Positions 9,189 through 18,810 of a stretch of DNA of 64,000 bases are shown piece after piece. Positions within the stretch are counted from its first letter, which is position 1; each line of letters opens with the position of its first letter. The stretch covers positions 992,001-1,056,000 of the forward strand of contig NZ_CP059055.1 of assembly GCF_014058685.1 (NCBI RefSeq). Direction: 5' to 3'. The position numbers and the translations under genes are program-made. Source of the stretch: Lactobacillus johnsonii (GTDB lineage: Bacteria; Bacillota; Bacilli; Lactobacillales; Lactobacillaceae). The notes beneath the pieces are model-generated. The model saw nothing but the letters and a program-made list of their open reading frames with translations. It ran no database searches and was not told the DNA's origin.

Positions 9189-9202
9189 AACTATGGTATA
9201 AT
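9173..9202 (+). promoter_or_regulatory. Putative rnpB promoter
   Basis: A perfect TATAAT (9197-9202) just after the gpsB stop, with TTACCA 18 bases upstream as -35. Its position predicts a transcript start near 9209, matching the 5' end deduced from base pairing of the RNA. Confidence 0.6.
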
Positions 9203-9210
9203 AATTATTG

Positions 9211-9588
9211 CAAATTTCGAGCGATCGCGGTTAGCTTATGCTAGCTGAGGAAAGTCCACGCACGCACAAGCTGAGATGCTTGTAGTTTTTGTACTCAGCC
9301 CAATAAGCTGGGGAACTTGTTTTTACAAGTTACGGCGGAAAAAGCACTAAATCATTTTTGACATGTGTGACTATCCTGAAAAGTGCCACAGTGACGAAGC
9401 AGTGAAGGAAACTTTGCTGGTGGAACGAGGTAAACCCTGCAAGCGGGCAACCCAAATTTGGTAGGGGCGCTTTCGTCTAAGTAAATGAACTAAAGACGAG
9501 GTCATTTTTAATGAAGATAGATGGTCGCTGAAAATAGGAATTAACCAAATCCTATTGGAACAGAACGTGGCTTATAGAGATTTGTAGG
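9211..9588 (+). ncRNA. rnpB: RNase P RNA (rnpB)
   Basis: The catalytic RNA of RNase P, which removes 5' leaders from pre-tRNAs. It is recognised by the conserved block GAGGAAAGTCCACGC near the 5' end, by CAGTGACGAAGCAGTGAAGG in the middle, by GAGGTAAACCC, and by CAGAACGTGGCTTATAG near the 3' end. Helix P1 is visible: CAAATTTC (9211-9218) pairs with GAGATTTG (9577-9584). The layout is consistent with the Firmicute type B RNA. It sits between gpsB and a THUMP methyltransferase gene, as in many lactobacilli and bacilli, and has its own promoter and terminator. Ends are approximate to a few bases. Confidence 0.96.
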
Positions 9589-9592
9589 TTAG

Positions 9593-9619
9593 GGTTGAGC
9601 TTTGGCTCAGCCTTTTTTT
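9593..9619 (+). terminator. Rho-independent terminator of rnpB
   Basis: GGTTGAGC-TTTG-GCTCAGCC (8-bp stem with one G-U pair) followed directly by seven T. Confidence 0.93.
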
Positions 9620-9653
9620 ATAGAAAAATTTATATAGATAGAGAAAATATAAA

Positions 9654-10778
9654 ATGAAAGAATATACATTATATGCAACAATGGGCGCTGGATTTGAAAG
9701 TGTAGTTGCAAAAGAATTAAACAATTTAGGTTATGAAACAACAACTGAAAATGGCCGTGTATTTTTTAAAGGAACCCAAAAAGATATTGTAAGAACTAAT
9801 CTATGGCTGAGAAGTGCTGACCGCGTAAAGATCTTACTAAAAGAATTTAAGGCCACCAGTTTTGACCAATTATATGATGAAGTTTATAGCTATGATTGGG
9901 CAGAATTATTACCGGTAGATGCTCAATTTCCTGTAAAGGGAAGAAGCGTCCGTAGTAAGTTACATTCTGAACCTGATGTTCAATCAATTGTAAAAAAGGC
10001 TATTGTAGATAAGTTGACCGATCAATATCGAAGACGTGGATTTTTACCAGAAAGCGGGGCCGAGTATCCGCTAGACATCCATCTCTACAAAGACACTGCA
10101 CGTTTAAGCTTAGATACTACTGGTCAAAGTTTATTTAAACGTGGCTATCGTGTCGAGCATGGTGGAGCTCCTTTAAAAGAAAATTTTGCAGCAGGTTTGA
10201 TTGAACTAACTCCTTTTGATGGTTCTCATCCCTTTATTGAGCCTATGACTGGTTCCGGAACAATTGCAATCGAAGCGGCTCTTAAGGCAAAAAATGTAGC
10301 TCCTGGTATTTGGAGAAAATTTGCATTTGATAATTTTGATTGGTTTGATAAGAAATTGCATCCCGAATTAGTAGAAGAAGCTAAAGCACAAGAAAAAAAG
10401 GAGCATGCTCCAATCTTAGCTAGCGATATTGATCAATCAATTTTAGAAATTGCTAAAGTGAACGCGCATAATGCGGGTGTATTACAAGATATAAAATTTA
10501 AGCAAGTCGCTGTAAAAGACTTTTCAACTGACTTAGAAAATGGAGTTATTGTTGCAAATCCTCCTTATGGTAAACGGCTTAAGGATCGAGAAGCAGCTGA
10601 AAAGATCTATGAAGAAATGGGACAGACATTGCGTCCTCTTACTTCTTTTAGTCAGTACTACCTTACATCTGATCCTCAATTTGAAAAATACTTTGGTGCA
10701 AAGGCCACTAAGAAGAGAAAATTCTATAATGGTAATTTACGGACCGACTATTATCAATATTGGGCTAATAAGAGATAA
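9654..10778 (+). CDS. THUMP-domain class I SAM-dependent RNA methyltransferase (YpsC/RlmL-like)
   Basis: A 374-residue methyltransferase related to B. subtilis YpsC and the N-terminal half of RlmL. An N-terminal THUMP RNA-binding domain (about 1-160) is followed by a Rossmann methyltransferase with the SAM motif PFIEPMTGSGTIAIEAAL and the catalytic NPPYGKRL of N-methyltransferases acting on guanine or adenine. The likely substrate is 23S rRNA, though the exact base cannot be read from sequence. It follows rnpB and is 5 bases ahead of the next gene, so it shares that transcript. Confidence 0.9.
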   Translation: MKEYTLYATMGAGFESVVAKELNNLGYETTTENGRVFFKGTQKDIVRTNLWLRSADRVKILLKEFKATSFDQLYDEVYSYDWAELLPVDAQFPVKGRSVRSKLHSEPDVQSIVKKAIVDKLTDQYRRRGFLPESGAEYPLDIHLYKDTARLSLDTTGQSLFKRGYRVEHGGAPLKENFAAGLIELTPFDGSHPFIEPMTGSGTIAIEAALKAKNVAPGIWRKFAFDNFDWFDKKLHPELVEEAKAQEKKEHAPILASDIDQSILEIAKVNAHNAGVLQDIKFKQVAVKDFSTDLENGVIVANPPYGKRLKDREAAEKIYEEMGQTLRPLTSFSQYYLTSDPQFEKYFGAKATKKRKFYNGNLRTDYYQYWANKR

Positions 10779-10783
10779 CAATT

Positions 10784-12016
10784 ATGTTAACGCAAGATAA
10801 GAAGACTAGTTTTTGGGTTATTAGTGATACTCATTTAATTGCAGATAGCTTACATGATCATGGACAGGCTTTTTCACAAATGCAAAAAACTAGTCAGGGT
10901 AAAGATCTATACTATCAAGAAACTGCTTTAAGCGCATTTGTAAGAATGGCGCAAAAAAAGAAACCGGCCGCAATCATTGTTACGGGGGATGTAACTTTTA
11001 ATGGCGAGAGAGTGTCAGCAGAAAAATTCGCTGAGATTTTTAAACCTTTAGAAGAAACACAGCTTTTAGTTCTTCCTGGGAACCATGATATTTATGATGG
11101 CTGGGCCAGAGAATTCCGCGGAAAGAAACAATACTACGCTGGTCAAATTAGTCCTAGAATGTGGCGTAATATTTTTAAAACATCCTATAAAAATGCAGTT
11201 AGTGTTGATGATGAATCTTTAGCTTATAGTGTTCAGCTTAATCCTGATTATTTGTTGATTTTAGCTGATTCTAATGACTATGGTAAAGAAGAAGCTACTA
11301 CTGCACCTGCGACAGCTGGCTTTTTAGGAAGAGAGCAACGACGCTGGATTAAGGCGCAACTTCAATATGCTAGTGAGAATAATCTTCAAGTGATTTTTTG
11401 TATGCATCATAACCTCTATGCTCATAATCCAGCTGTAAACAAAGGATATGTTGTTGATGATTATCGTGAACTGCGTAAGTTATTAGCTCAATATAATGTG
11501 AAATTAGTTTTCTCTGGTCATATTCATGCTCAGAATATTATGTTGCCGCAAGATCCTTGCCCAGCTACCGAAGTTGTAACTGCTAGTTTTTGCTCCAATG
11601 ATCAAGGCTATGGGGTAGTTAAAGTTTCGCCGAAAGAAGTTAGTTATACTTGTCATCATTTTAAGATGAAGGACTATTTAACTGACAAAGAAAAACAAAA
11701 CTGGACTTTAACTCACTTTCATGATTATTTAGAAAATATTCAACTAGGAACTATTTCGGCAGAATTAATGCAGAAAAATCTTTATCAAAATCATGATGAT
11801 TTAGATACTGTCAGAAAAATGGGGCGTCTTTTCGGCGAAATGAATTATCACTTTTTTACTGGAAAAAATCATATTGAAAGTGAAGAATTGCAAAAACTTA
11901 AAAAGTCACCAATTTATCAACGTTTAATTGCGGACAACCCACATTATGAATTGTATTTACAAACGTTATACGATATGTCAAATCATGATAACTTGCATGT
12001 AAAAATTAAATACTAA
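10784..12016 (+). CDS. Calcineurin-like metallophosphoesterase
   Basis: A 410-residue protein with the full metallophosphoesterase motif set: VISDTHLIAD, VTGDVTFNGE, LPGNHDIYDG, FCMHHNLYAH and FSGHIHAQN. These bind a dinuclear metal centre in phosphodiesterases and phosphatases. It is larger than minimal cyclic-nucleotide phosphodiesterases and has an extra alpha-rich C-terminal region of about 120 residues. There is no signal peptide, so it is cytoplasmic. The substrate is unknown. It starts 5 bases after the methyltransferase gene and probably shares its transcript. Confidence 0.87.
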   Translation: MLTQDKKTSFWVISDTHLIADSLHDHGQAFSQMQKTSQGKDLYYQETALSAFVRMAQKKKPAAIIVTGDVTFNGERVSAEKFAEIFKPLEETQLLVLPGNHDIYDGWAREFRGKKQYYAGQISPRMWRNIFKTSYKNAVSVDDESLAYSVQLNPDYLLILADSNDYGKEEATTAPATAGFLGREQRRWIKAQLQYASENNLQVIFCMHHNLYAHNPAVNKGYVVDDYRELRKLLAQYNVKLVFSGHIHAQNIMLPQDPCPATEVVTASFCSNDQGYGVVKVSPKEVSYTCHHFKMKDYLTDKEKQNWTLTHFHDYLENIQLGTISAELMQKNLYQNHDDLDTVRKMGRLFGEMNYHFFTGKNHIESEELQKLKKSPIYQRLIADNPHYELYLQTLYDMSNHDNLHVKIKY

Positions 12017-12020
12017 AGAT

Positions 12021-12066
12021 AAAAAACTCTGACAACTGCTCCTAGTGGCAATTTTCAGAGTTTTTT
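12021..12066. terminator. Bidirectional terminator
   Basis: AAAAAACTCTGA and TCAGAGTTTTTT pair around a loop that holds a smaller CCTAGTGG-type structure. It serves the phosphoesterase (+) and the convergent acyltransferase (-), whose stop codon lies at its edge. Confidence 0.85.
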
Positions 12067-13192
12067 AGATATATAGGTGGGTATTTCTAGCTATCATTTT
12101 CTTTACTTTTGTCCACCACATATGTAAAAGATACGCAGATGAAAATGATAAGATCCAGGTTAATAACCAGCAACCAAATAAGGTTAAAAATGGATGGAAT
12201 TTTGCATGATATTGCATAGTTAATCCGTGCCAGATTAACTGATTCCAAAAGACATTAGCAAGATAGGCTCTATAAGCATAAATAGCTAAAAAATGGAATA
12301 TTTTCAAGCTATTTATTTGTCTTTTACGAACTTGATATAAACAGAAAGCAGCAATTAAGCAAATTACTGCCAAACAGTAAAATGTCATTGATGGTTTATA
12401 GTAAGGCGCATTATAGAAATTAAGAGGATAACCGAATTGACTTAATTCATAATTAGTCCAGATGAAGCAAAGAATAAAGATTACTACAATTAACCACCAA
12501 AACTTAGTTATAAATTCATTAAAGTACGATCTAAATTGCCATGCTAAACCACCAAAAACAGCATAAATAAAAAAAGAGATAAATACTCGATCTAATAAAT
12601 ACCAGTCATTTTGGTGAACACCATGAAAAACATAATAGTCGTAAAATGCTAACCAGGATAAGTAAAGAATTAAAGTAACAATTGCCACTGCAAAACCACG
12701 TTTAATATTATTTCTTACATAGCGACTAATTAACCAGAAAAACGGCATTAGGATAATAAACTGTAGCATCATCGTGTTATACCATAAGTGAGGTGCTGCA
12801 TTACCATTAATAAATTGCCAGCAAAAAGTACCAAAGCTATTAAACTTATTACCTTGCTGAAGCCATGGCATCCCTAATAAATAAATTAAAGTCCACCAAA
12901 TCGTTGGTACAAAGAGATTGGACCAATTCTTTTGCAGATGCTTGAAGTAAGAGAAATGACCGTTTAAGTCACTAGTCCTAATAGTCGTGTATAAAATACC
13001 AAAAATAAAGGCTGGAGCAGTATATTTAACTAGATTATAAAGAATACCAAAACCAACTTGCGTTTGCTGAGACTGGGGCAGATTAATAATAAGGCTCATA
13101 ATTGGCTGCGACATGACCGCCGTACAAGCAAAAACTTTTAAATAGTCACCAATATCTGCAATATCGTAACTAGAATATTTATATTTTTTCAT
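12065..13192 (-). CDS. Acyltransferase-3-like integral membrane protein
   Basis: A protein of about 375 residues with roughly ten hydrophobic helices, for example YTAPAFIFGILYTTI, IWWTLIYLLGMPWL and FWWLIVVIFILCFIW. The layout resembles acyltransferase family 3 (PF01757) proteins such as those that O-acetylate envelope polysaccharides. Aromatic-rich transmembrane segments and the YNTMMLQFIILMPFFWLI stretch support this. The substrate is not predictable. A GTG at 13201 is possible, but AAGAG is 8 bases before the ATG at 13192, which I use. Confidence 0.68.
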   Translation of the reverse strand: MKKYKYSSYDIADIGDYLKVFACTAVMSQPIMSLIINLPQSQQTQVGFGILYNLVKYTAPAFIFGILYTTIRTSDLNGHFSYFKHLQKNWSNLFVPTIWWTLIYLLGMPWLQQGNKFNSFGTFCWQFINGNAAPHLWYNTMMLQFIILMPFFWLISRYVRNNIKRGFAVAIVTLILYLSWLAFYDYYVFHGVHQNDWYLLDRVFISFFIYAVFGGLAWQFRSYFNEFITKFWWLIVVIFILCFIWTNYELSQFGYPLNFYNAPYYKPSMTFYCLAVICLIAAFCLYQVRKRQINSLKIFHFLAIYAYRAYLANVFWNQLIWHGLTMQYHAKFHPFLTLFGCWLLTWILSFSSAYLLHMWWTKVKKMIARNTHLYI

Positions 13193-13221
13193 AATTAGCA
13201 CTCTTAAAGTTATAAATTAAA

Positions 13222-13257
13222 AAGAGAAGCAAATTTAATAAAATTCTTGCTTCTCTT
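13222..13257 (-). terminator. Terminator after the first degV gene
   Basis: AAGAGAAGCAA and TTGCTTCTCTT form an 11-bp perfect stem, followed on the minus strand by a T-run. It lies between degV and the downstream acyltransferase gene, which therefore needs its own promoter. Confidence 0.85.
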
Positions 13258-13278
13258 AATTATATTAGTTAAATAGTA

Positions 13279-14202
13279 TCAATCTTCAACAACTTTTGAC
13301 TTAATATCCTTAATCGGCTTGCCATTTTCATCGAAATAAGAATCTAAATCTCTGCCCCAAATCATAGCCATAGTATGTTGTCCTACATGAACACCAACTA
13401 CTGGTCCGATAATACTTTGATAAATTTTGACCTTAGGAAAACTACTTTCATAATCACTAACCCATTCAGCTTCTCTTTCTTCATCATCAGCATGAAAAAT
13501 TGTTAACTGAATTGGATAAGGCATATCAGAAGTTAAACTATCAAAGTCTTTTTTAATATGATTATAGGCACGTTTATAATGTCTCTCTTTGGCAATTGCT
13601 GAAATTTTACCCTCATTTTGAACGTCCATAGATAAGATTGGCTTGATCTTTAAAATAGAACCTACGAAACTAGCGGCATTTGATAAGCGGCCTGTTCTTT
13701 TTAAATGATTAAGATTGTCTACCATAAATCTAACATCGGTAGTGTTTCTTAAATCCTTTAAGTCATGCATGATTAAATCAATGTCAGCCCCAGCCTTGAC
13801 TAGTCGACCAGCTAATATTGCAGCATTAGCTTCTCCTGCACAGGTTATTTTACAATCAAAGGGATGAATATTAATTCTGCTTTCTTCATCAGCCACACTT
13901 AAAACATTATTGTAAAAGCTAGAAATACCGCTTGAAAGAGTAATGATAATTAGATCGGTATAACCTTCATCAATATATTTATCAACATATTTTTTTACGG
14001 TTCCAGTTGAGGGTTGAGAGGTAGTGGGAAGAGTAGAAGAAGTGCTTAGCTTTTCATAGAATTCATGGAAACCAATATCAATTAAATCCAGATATTCTTT
14101 ATTATCCCAGATGATTGGAATTGGTAAGACATCAATTCCATATTTCTCGCATTGTTCTTTAGTTAAATAAGATGAACTGTCAGTTAAAACGCCGATTTTC
14201 AT
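13279..14202 (-). CDS. DegV family fatty-acid-binding protein
   Basis: A 307-residue DegV (FakB-like) protein that binds a fatty acid for phosphorylation by FakA kinase. It opens KIGVLTDSSSYL, has TTSQPSTG (the fatty-acid head-group Thr/Ser loop), ITLSSGISSFYNN and the conserved HLKRTGRLSNAASFVGSILKIKP, and ends with the domain-2 GPVVGVHVG motif. The ATG at 14220 is embedded in the GGAGG, so the ATG at 14202, 11 bases after GGAGG, is the likely start. A second DegV protein lies at 24453-25340; the two are clearly different copies. Confidence 0.9.
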   Translation of the reverse strand: MKIGVLTDSSSYLTKEQCEKYGIDVLPIPIIWDNKEYLDLIDIGFHEFYEKLSTSSTLPTTSQPSTGTVKKYVDKYIDEGYTDLIIITLSSGISSFYNNVLSVADEESRINIHPFDCKITCAGEANAAILAGRLVKAGADIDLIMHDLKDLRNTTDVRFMVDNLNHLKRTGRLSNAASFVGSILKIKPILSMDVQNEGKISAIAKERHYKRAYNHIKKDFDSLTSDMPYPIQLTIFHADDEEREAEWVSDYESSFPKVKIYQSIIGPVVGVHVGQHTMAMIWGRDLDSYFDENGKPIKDIKSKVVED

Positions 14203-14334
14203 GTTGTTATTTTCCTCCATATTCTTGTCTAATATTATAGTCTAGAACGCTATTTTAAACAAAAACGTAAATCTACTTGATTTTTGTTACAATAGAGGTA
14301 ATTAACAAATAGGGTGTGACCTAAATTCTAAATT

Positions 14335-14679
14335 ATGAAAAAACATTTTATTTTTTTAGGCGCTGCTGGTGTAATTTATTACTCCTGGCTCCTAGCACTA
14401 ATTTTTGTAGCCTTTATTGTCGGGTATGAAAGCAATAAAGCTATTAGCTATCCTGCACTTAGCTTAGGAGCTATTTTTGTGGTTATAGTTATTTATACCT
14501 GGTTTAATTCTTATTTTCAGAAAGAAGCAAGTGTTTACTGGCTAAAACTACCATATCGTCAGAAACTTCAGCTTCAAAATTTAAAGATTAAGTGGCAATG
14601 GAAGGCATTTGTTGTATATGAAGCAAAGAGTAAGATTAATACTTACTTGCTTTTAGCACTTAAAAGAAAGAAGGAATGA
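14335..14679 (+). CDS. Small membrane protein of unknown function
   Basis: A 114-residue protein with two clear membrane helices (about 8-30, [21 protein letters not shown], and about 42-60, [16 protein letters not shown]), followed by a basic C-terminal half. It overlaps fhs by 4 bases (ATGA-type), so it heads the fhs-lspA-rluD-car operon. It loosely recalls EbsA-type small membrane proteins of lactic acid bacteria, but I cannot confirm that. No catalytic motif is seen. Confidence 0.6.
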   Translation: MKKHFIFLGAAGVIYYSWLLALIFVAFIVGYESNKAISYPALSLGAIFVVIVIYTWFNSYFQKEASVYWLKLPYRQKLQLQNLKIKWQWKAFVVYEAKSKINTYLLLALKRKKE

Positions 14680-16355
14680 ATTTGAAGTCAGATATTGAAA
14701 TCGCACAAGACACTAAAGAATTACCTATTACAGAAATTGCAAAAAAAGTTGATCTTCAACCAGATGAAATTGAACTTTATGGTAATGATAAGGCTAAGAT
14801 TAGCTGGAAGGGAATTAACAGAATTAAACAAGGTAAAAAGCTTGGTAAGCTAATTCTTGTTACTTCAATTAGTCCTACGCCAGCTGGTGAAGGAAAATCT
14901 ACTATTACCATTGGTTTAGGGGATGCAATCAGCAACCAACTTCACAAAAATACTTTAATTGCATTAAGAGAACCCTCAATGGGTCCTGTTTTTGGATTAA
15001 AAGGTGGTGCAACTGGTGGTGGATATGCACAGATCATCCCAATGGAAGATATTAATTTACACTTTACTGGTGATATGCACGCATTAACTAGTGCAATTGA
15101 TACTTTGGCTGCTTTAGTTGATAACTATATTTATCAAGATAATAGTCTAGAGCTAGATCCTAATCGTATCTTATTAAAACGTGGAATTGACGTTAATGAT
15201 CGTACTTTAAGAAAAATCACTATCGGACAAGGTTCACGTTTTAATGGAATAGAACATGAAGCTAGCTTTGCAATTACTGTAGCTAATGAATTAATGGCTA
15301 TTTTATGTTTAGCAACTGATATTGATGACTTGAAAAAGCGCATTGGAAATATGCTAGTTGGCTTTTCTGTGAAAGATGAACCTGTTTATGTTAAAGACTT
15401 AGGGTTTGAGGGGGCAATTGCTGCGCTTTTATCAACCGCATTAAAGCCTAACTTAGTTCAAACACTTGAACATACCCCAGCAATTGTTCACGGCGGTCCA
15501 TTTGCTAACATTGCTCATGGTGCTAATTCAGTAATTGCTACTAATACTGCTTTACACTTAAGCGACTATGTTTTGACTGAAGCTGGTTTTGGGGCAGATC
15601 TGGGTGGCCAAAAGTTTATGGACTTTGTTTCTAACCATTTGGACAAACGTCCTGATGCTGTGGTAGTTGTTGCAACCGTAAGAGCGTTGAAGTATCAAGC
15701 AGAAGAGACAACTGATCACTTAGATGAAGAAAATATTCCAGCTTTAGAAAAAGGTTTTGAGAACTTAAAGCGCCATATGGAAAACATGGCTCATTATGGT
15801 GTACCTGTAATTGTACTAATAAATAAATTTGCTAGTGATACTGAACAAGAACTATCAAAATTGAAAGAACTTGTTAAAGCTGATGGTTTTGAATGTGAAG
15901 TGGTCTCTTACCATGATGAAGGATCAAAGGGCGGAATTAAGGCGGCAGAAAAAGTGGTTGAGTTAACTAATAAAGCTAGTGACTTTACCTCAGTATATGA
16001 ACCTACTGACTCTGTAGAAGAAAAAATTAGTAAAATCGCTCATAATATTTATCATGCCAAGGATATTGAATATTCTGATAAAGCTAAGGACCAATTAGCA
16101 GAAATTAAGAAAATGGGTAAAGACAACTTACCAGTAATTATGGCTAAAACACAGTATAGCTTTACTGATAAAAAGAGTATCTTAGGAGCTCCAAAAGATT
16201 TTACACTCCATGTTAAGAATTTAGCTCTTAAAAATGGAGCAGGTTTTATTGTGGTAGCTACGGGATCTATTTTAGATATGCCAGGATTGCCAAAATATCC
16301 AGCTGCCTTAGATATTGATGTAGATAATAACGGAAAGATTTCAGGATTATTCTAA
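14676..16355 (+). CDS. fhs: Formate--tetrahydrofolate ligase
   Basis: A 559-residue enzyme making 10-formyl-THF from formate, THF and ATP, supplying one-carbon units for purines and fMet-tRNA. The P-loop [17 protein letters not shown], the [22 protein letters not shown] block and [13 protein letters not shown] are family hallmarks. Length is normal. It overlaps the small membrane protein upstream by 4 bases, and its stop shares one base with the lspA start. Tight spacing continues into rluD and carA, so one transcript probably covers all of them. Confidence 0.97.
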   Translation: MNLKSDIEIAQDTKELPITEIAKKVDLQPDEIELYGNDKAKISWKGINRIKQGKKLGKLILVTSISPTPAGEGKSTITIGLGDAISNQLHKNTLIALREPSMGPVFGLKGGATGGGYAQIIPMEDINLHFTGDMHALTSAIDTLAALVDNYIYQDNSLELDPNRILLKRGIDVNDRTLRKITIGQGSRFNGIEHEASFAITVANELMAILCLATDIDDLKKRIGNMLVGFSVKDEPVYVKDLGFEGAIAALLSTALKPNLVQTLEHTPAIVHGGPFANIAHGANSVIATNTALHLSDYVLTEAGFGADLGGQKFMDFVSNHLDKRPDAVVVVATVRALKYQAEETTDHLDEENIPALEKGFENLKRHMENMAHYGVPVIVLINKFASDTEQELSKLKELVKADGFECEVVSYHDEGSKGGIKAAEKVVELTNKASDFTSVYEPTDSVEEKISKIAHNIYHAKDIEYSDKAKDQLAEIKKMGKDNLPVIMAKTQYSFTDKKSILGAPKDFTLHVKNLALKNGAGFIVVATGSILDMPGLPKYPAALDIDVDNNGKISGLF

Positions 16356-16819
16356 TGAGTAAAGCTAAACAAGCCTTATATCTAATAGTTTCTTTATTAG
16401 TAATCATTGCAGATCAATTATTAAAGAATTATATAGTTACTAATTTTAAAATTGGTGATGAAAAGACCATTATTCCTGGTGTCCTTTCATTTACATATTT
16501 ACAAAACGATGGAGCAGCTTGGAATATCTTCAGTGGACAAATGATTTTATTTTATTTAATCAGTATTGCCGCTATTGCAGTTGTAATTTACTATCTTTTT
16601 AATCCCAAATATAAAAATGGCCTTTTTGATACAGGATTAGCCTTAGTTTTAGGTGGAATCATTGGTAACTTTATTGATCGTTTGCATCTAAAATATGTAA
16701 TTGATATGTTGCAACTAGATTTTATTCAATTTAATATCTTTAATATTGCGGACAGCGCAATTACAGTTGGAATTATCTTAGTTTTTATCTATCTAATATT
16801 TATAAGCGAAAAAGACTAA
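16355..16819 (+). CDS. lspA: Lipoprotein signal peptidase (signal peptidase II)
   Basis: A 154-residue membrane aspartyl protease that removes signal peptides from prolipoproteins. Four hydrophobic helices are visible. Conserved pieces are IIADQLLKNYIV, TYLQNDGAAWNIF, GGIIGNFIDRL and FNIFNIADSAITVG; the last two carry the catalytic Asp pair. Start and stop are tightly fitted between fhs and rluD (14-base gap to rluD), and lspA-rluD adjacency is widespread in bacteria. Confidence 0.96.
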   Translation: MSKAKQALYLIVSLLVIIADQLLKNYIVTNFKIGDEKTIIPGVLSFTYLQNDGAAWNIFSGQMILFYLISIAAIAVVIYYLFNPKYKNGLFDTGLALVLGGIIGNFIDRLHLKYVIDMLQLDFIQFNIFNIADSAITVGIILVFIYLIFISEKD

Positions 16820-16833
16820 AGGACGAAGAGTAA

Positions 16834-17748
16834 ATGACTAAAAATTATAAATTAGTAATTGATGACGAAAAAGGACGTTTAGATAAGGTAATCGCTGAGA
16901 AAATTACAGATTTAAGTCGAACTAAGATTAAGGAATTAGTTAATGATAAAAATATTTTAGTTAATAATAAAGCTGAAAAAGTATCTTATAAAGTACAGTC
17001 TGGGGATGTAATTGATGTTACTATTCCGCCTGTTAAACCATTATCATTAGAAGCTGAAAACTTACATCTTGATATTGTTTATGAAGACTCGGATGTGATT
17101 GTGGTTAATAAGCCTCAAGGGATGGTTGTTCATCCCTCAGCCGGTCATCCAGATCATACTTTAGTCAACGGATTACTTTATCATACACGTGATTTAGCTG
17201 ATAGTCCTGAAGGGTTTCGTCCAGGGATTGTGCATCGAATTGATAAAGATACCTCTGGTTTATTAATGATAGCTAAAAATGATAAAGCACGTGAAAGCTT
17301 AGAAAAGCAATTAGCAGAAAAGATAAATAAAAGAGAATATTTGGCAATTGTTCATGACAACTTTGAAGTAAAAAATGGCGTAATCAATGCTCCGATTGGT
17401 AGAAATCCAAATAATCGAAAGCAAATGGCGGTTAATCCAAAGGGGAAAGCTGCAGTTACACACTTTACAGTACTAGAGCAATTTAAAAATTATAGTTTAG
17501 TCAAATGTGTACTGGAAACGGGTAGAACGCATCAAATTAGAGTGCATATGAAGTACATCGGTCATCCATTAGCTGGCGATCCCTTATATGGCCCAAAGAA
17601 AACCTTGTCAGGTCATGGACAATTTTTGCATGCCAAGACTTTGGGATTTTATCAACCTTCTACGAATGAATGGTTGGAATTTTCTGCACCATTGCCAACA
17701 ATTTTTGAAAAACAATTAAAGAATTTACGACAAGAAATGAAGCAATAG
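16834..17748 (+). CDS. rluD: RluD-type 23S rRNA pseudouridine synthase
   Basis: A 304-residue RluA-family enzyme. An S4 RNA-binding domain (about 14-75, RLDKVIAEKITDLSRTKIKE) precedes the catalytic domain with GIVHRIDKDTSGLLMIAKND, whose Asp is the nucleophile, and with GRTHQIRVHMKYIGHPLAGDPLYG. It converts specific uridines of 23S rRNA to pseudouridine. The exact site is assigned by family only. It follows lspA by 14 bases and carA starts 3 bases after its stop, so translation of carA may be coupled to it. Confidence 0.94.
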   Translation: MTKNYKLVIDDEKGRLDKVIAEKITDLSRTKIKELVNDKNILVNNKAEKVSYKVQSGDVIDVTIPPVKPLSLEAENLHLDIVYEDSDVIVVNKPQGMVVHPSAGHPDHTLVNGLLYHTRDLADSPEGFRPGIVHRIDKDTSGLLMIAKNDKARESLEKQLAEKINKREYLAIVHDNFEVKNGVINAPIGRNPNNRKQMAVNPKGKAAVTHFTVLEQFKNYSLVKCVLETGRTHQIRVHMKYIGHPLAGDPLYGPKKTLSGHGQFLHAKTLGFYQPSTNEWLEFSAPLPTIFEKQLKNLRQEMKQ

Positions 17749-17751
17749 ATT

Positions 17752-18807
17752 ATGAAAAGATATTTAATTCTTGAAGACGGAACTGCATTTTCGGGACACG
17801 GTTTTGGTGCTCCCATTACTGCTACAGGGGAGCTCGGTATTCAAACAAGCAATTTTGGATATCAGGAAGCAATTTCCGACCCTGCCAACTTTGGTAAGAT
17901 TTTGGCTTTTACTACTCCAATGATTGGTGGAAGTGGTATTAATGCAATCGACTATGAATCAATTGATCCGAGTGTACGTGGAATAATTGCTAACGATATT
18001 GCTTTTCATATTTCTGCTAATCCAACTTTTCAAGATTTAAATGATTTTCTAAAAGAGAAAAGAATTCCAGCAATCTACGGTGTTGATACCCGCGCTCTAG
18101 TTCAAAAATTGAAGAATAAGCGAGTTATTAAAGCGTCTATTATGGATACAGATGATGCACATGCTTTCGATCAAATCAAGGCCCTAGTTTTACCAAAAAA
18201 TAAAACGGCACAAATATCTACAACGCATCCTTATGCTGCCCCAAATATTGGCAAAACTGTGGCTGTAATTGATCTTGGTTTAAAGCATTCACTACTGCGA
18301 TCCCTTTCTTTACGGGAAATTAATAGCGTAGTTTTACCATACAATGCATCAATTTACGACATTATTAATCTTCGAGCTGATGCAATTGTTATTTCTAATG
18401 GACCAAGTAGAGTAGAAGAAGTTGCACCATTTTTAAAACCAGTATTTGATAAGTTTTACGGGAAATTACCTATTTTAGGAATTGGCTTAGGCTTTTTAGC
18501 AATTAGTAATTATTTAGACCTAGAACTCTTGGACTTAATTCCAGCCTATAATGGTAGTAATTTTCCAGTTATTGAACAAACTAATAATCGAATTTGGCAA
18601 ACTGCAATGAATATTGATCAACTAGTAGTACCTGATAGTTTATCTTTGAATCTTTCACGTAAATATTTTGATTTAAGATCGGAGTTATTAGCAGGCTACA
18701 GTATCAAAAAAGATAAAGTTTTAGCAACTGCCTTTAATCCAGAAGGCTCACCAGGTAATTTTGATGCAGCCAGCATTTATGATCAGTTTTTGAATATGAT
18801 GGAGTAG
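17752..18807 (+). CDS. carA: CarA homologue with lost glutaminase triad
   Basis: A 351-residue homologue of the carbamoyl-phosphate synthase small subunit. The N-terminal domain is well preserved (LILEDGTAFSGHGFGA, GYQEAISDPANFG, GVDTRALVQKL). The C-terminal class I glutamine amidotransferase domain is not. The nucleophile elbow normally reads G-I-C-L-G-H-Q, but here it is ILGIGLGFLA, with Gly245 in place of Cys. The catalytic His of the HPE motif is Asn329 (AFNPEGSPG); only Glu331 remains. Length is full and there is no frameshift. Glutamine hydrolysis is therefore not expected. carB follows after 3 bases. Confidence 0.88.
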   Translation: MKRYLILEDGTAFSGHGFGAPITATGELGIQTSNFGYQEAISDPANFGKILAFTTPMIGGSGINAIDYESIDPSVRGIIANDIAFHISANPTFQDLNDFLKEKRIPAIYGVDTRALVQKLKNKRVIKASIMDTDDAHAFDQIKALVLPKNKTAQISTTHPYAAPNIGKTVAVIDLGLKHSLLRSLSLREINSVVLPYNASIYDIINLRADAIVISNGPSRVEEVAPFLKPVFDKFYGKLPILGIGLGFLAISNYLDLELLDLIPAYNGSNFPVIEQTNNRIWQTAMNIDQLVVPDSLSLNLSRKYFDLRSELLAGYSIKKDKVLATAFNPEGSPGNFDAASIYDQFLNMME

Positions 18808-18810
18808 ACT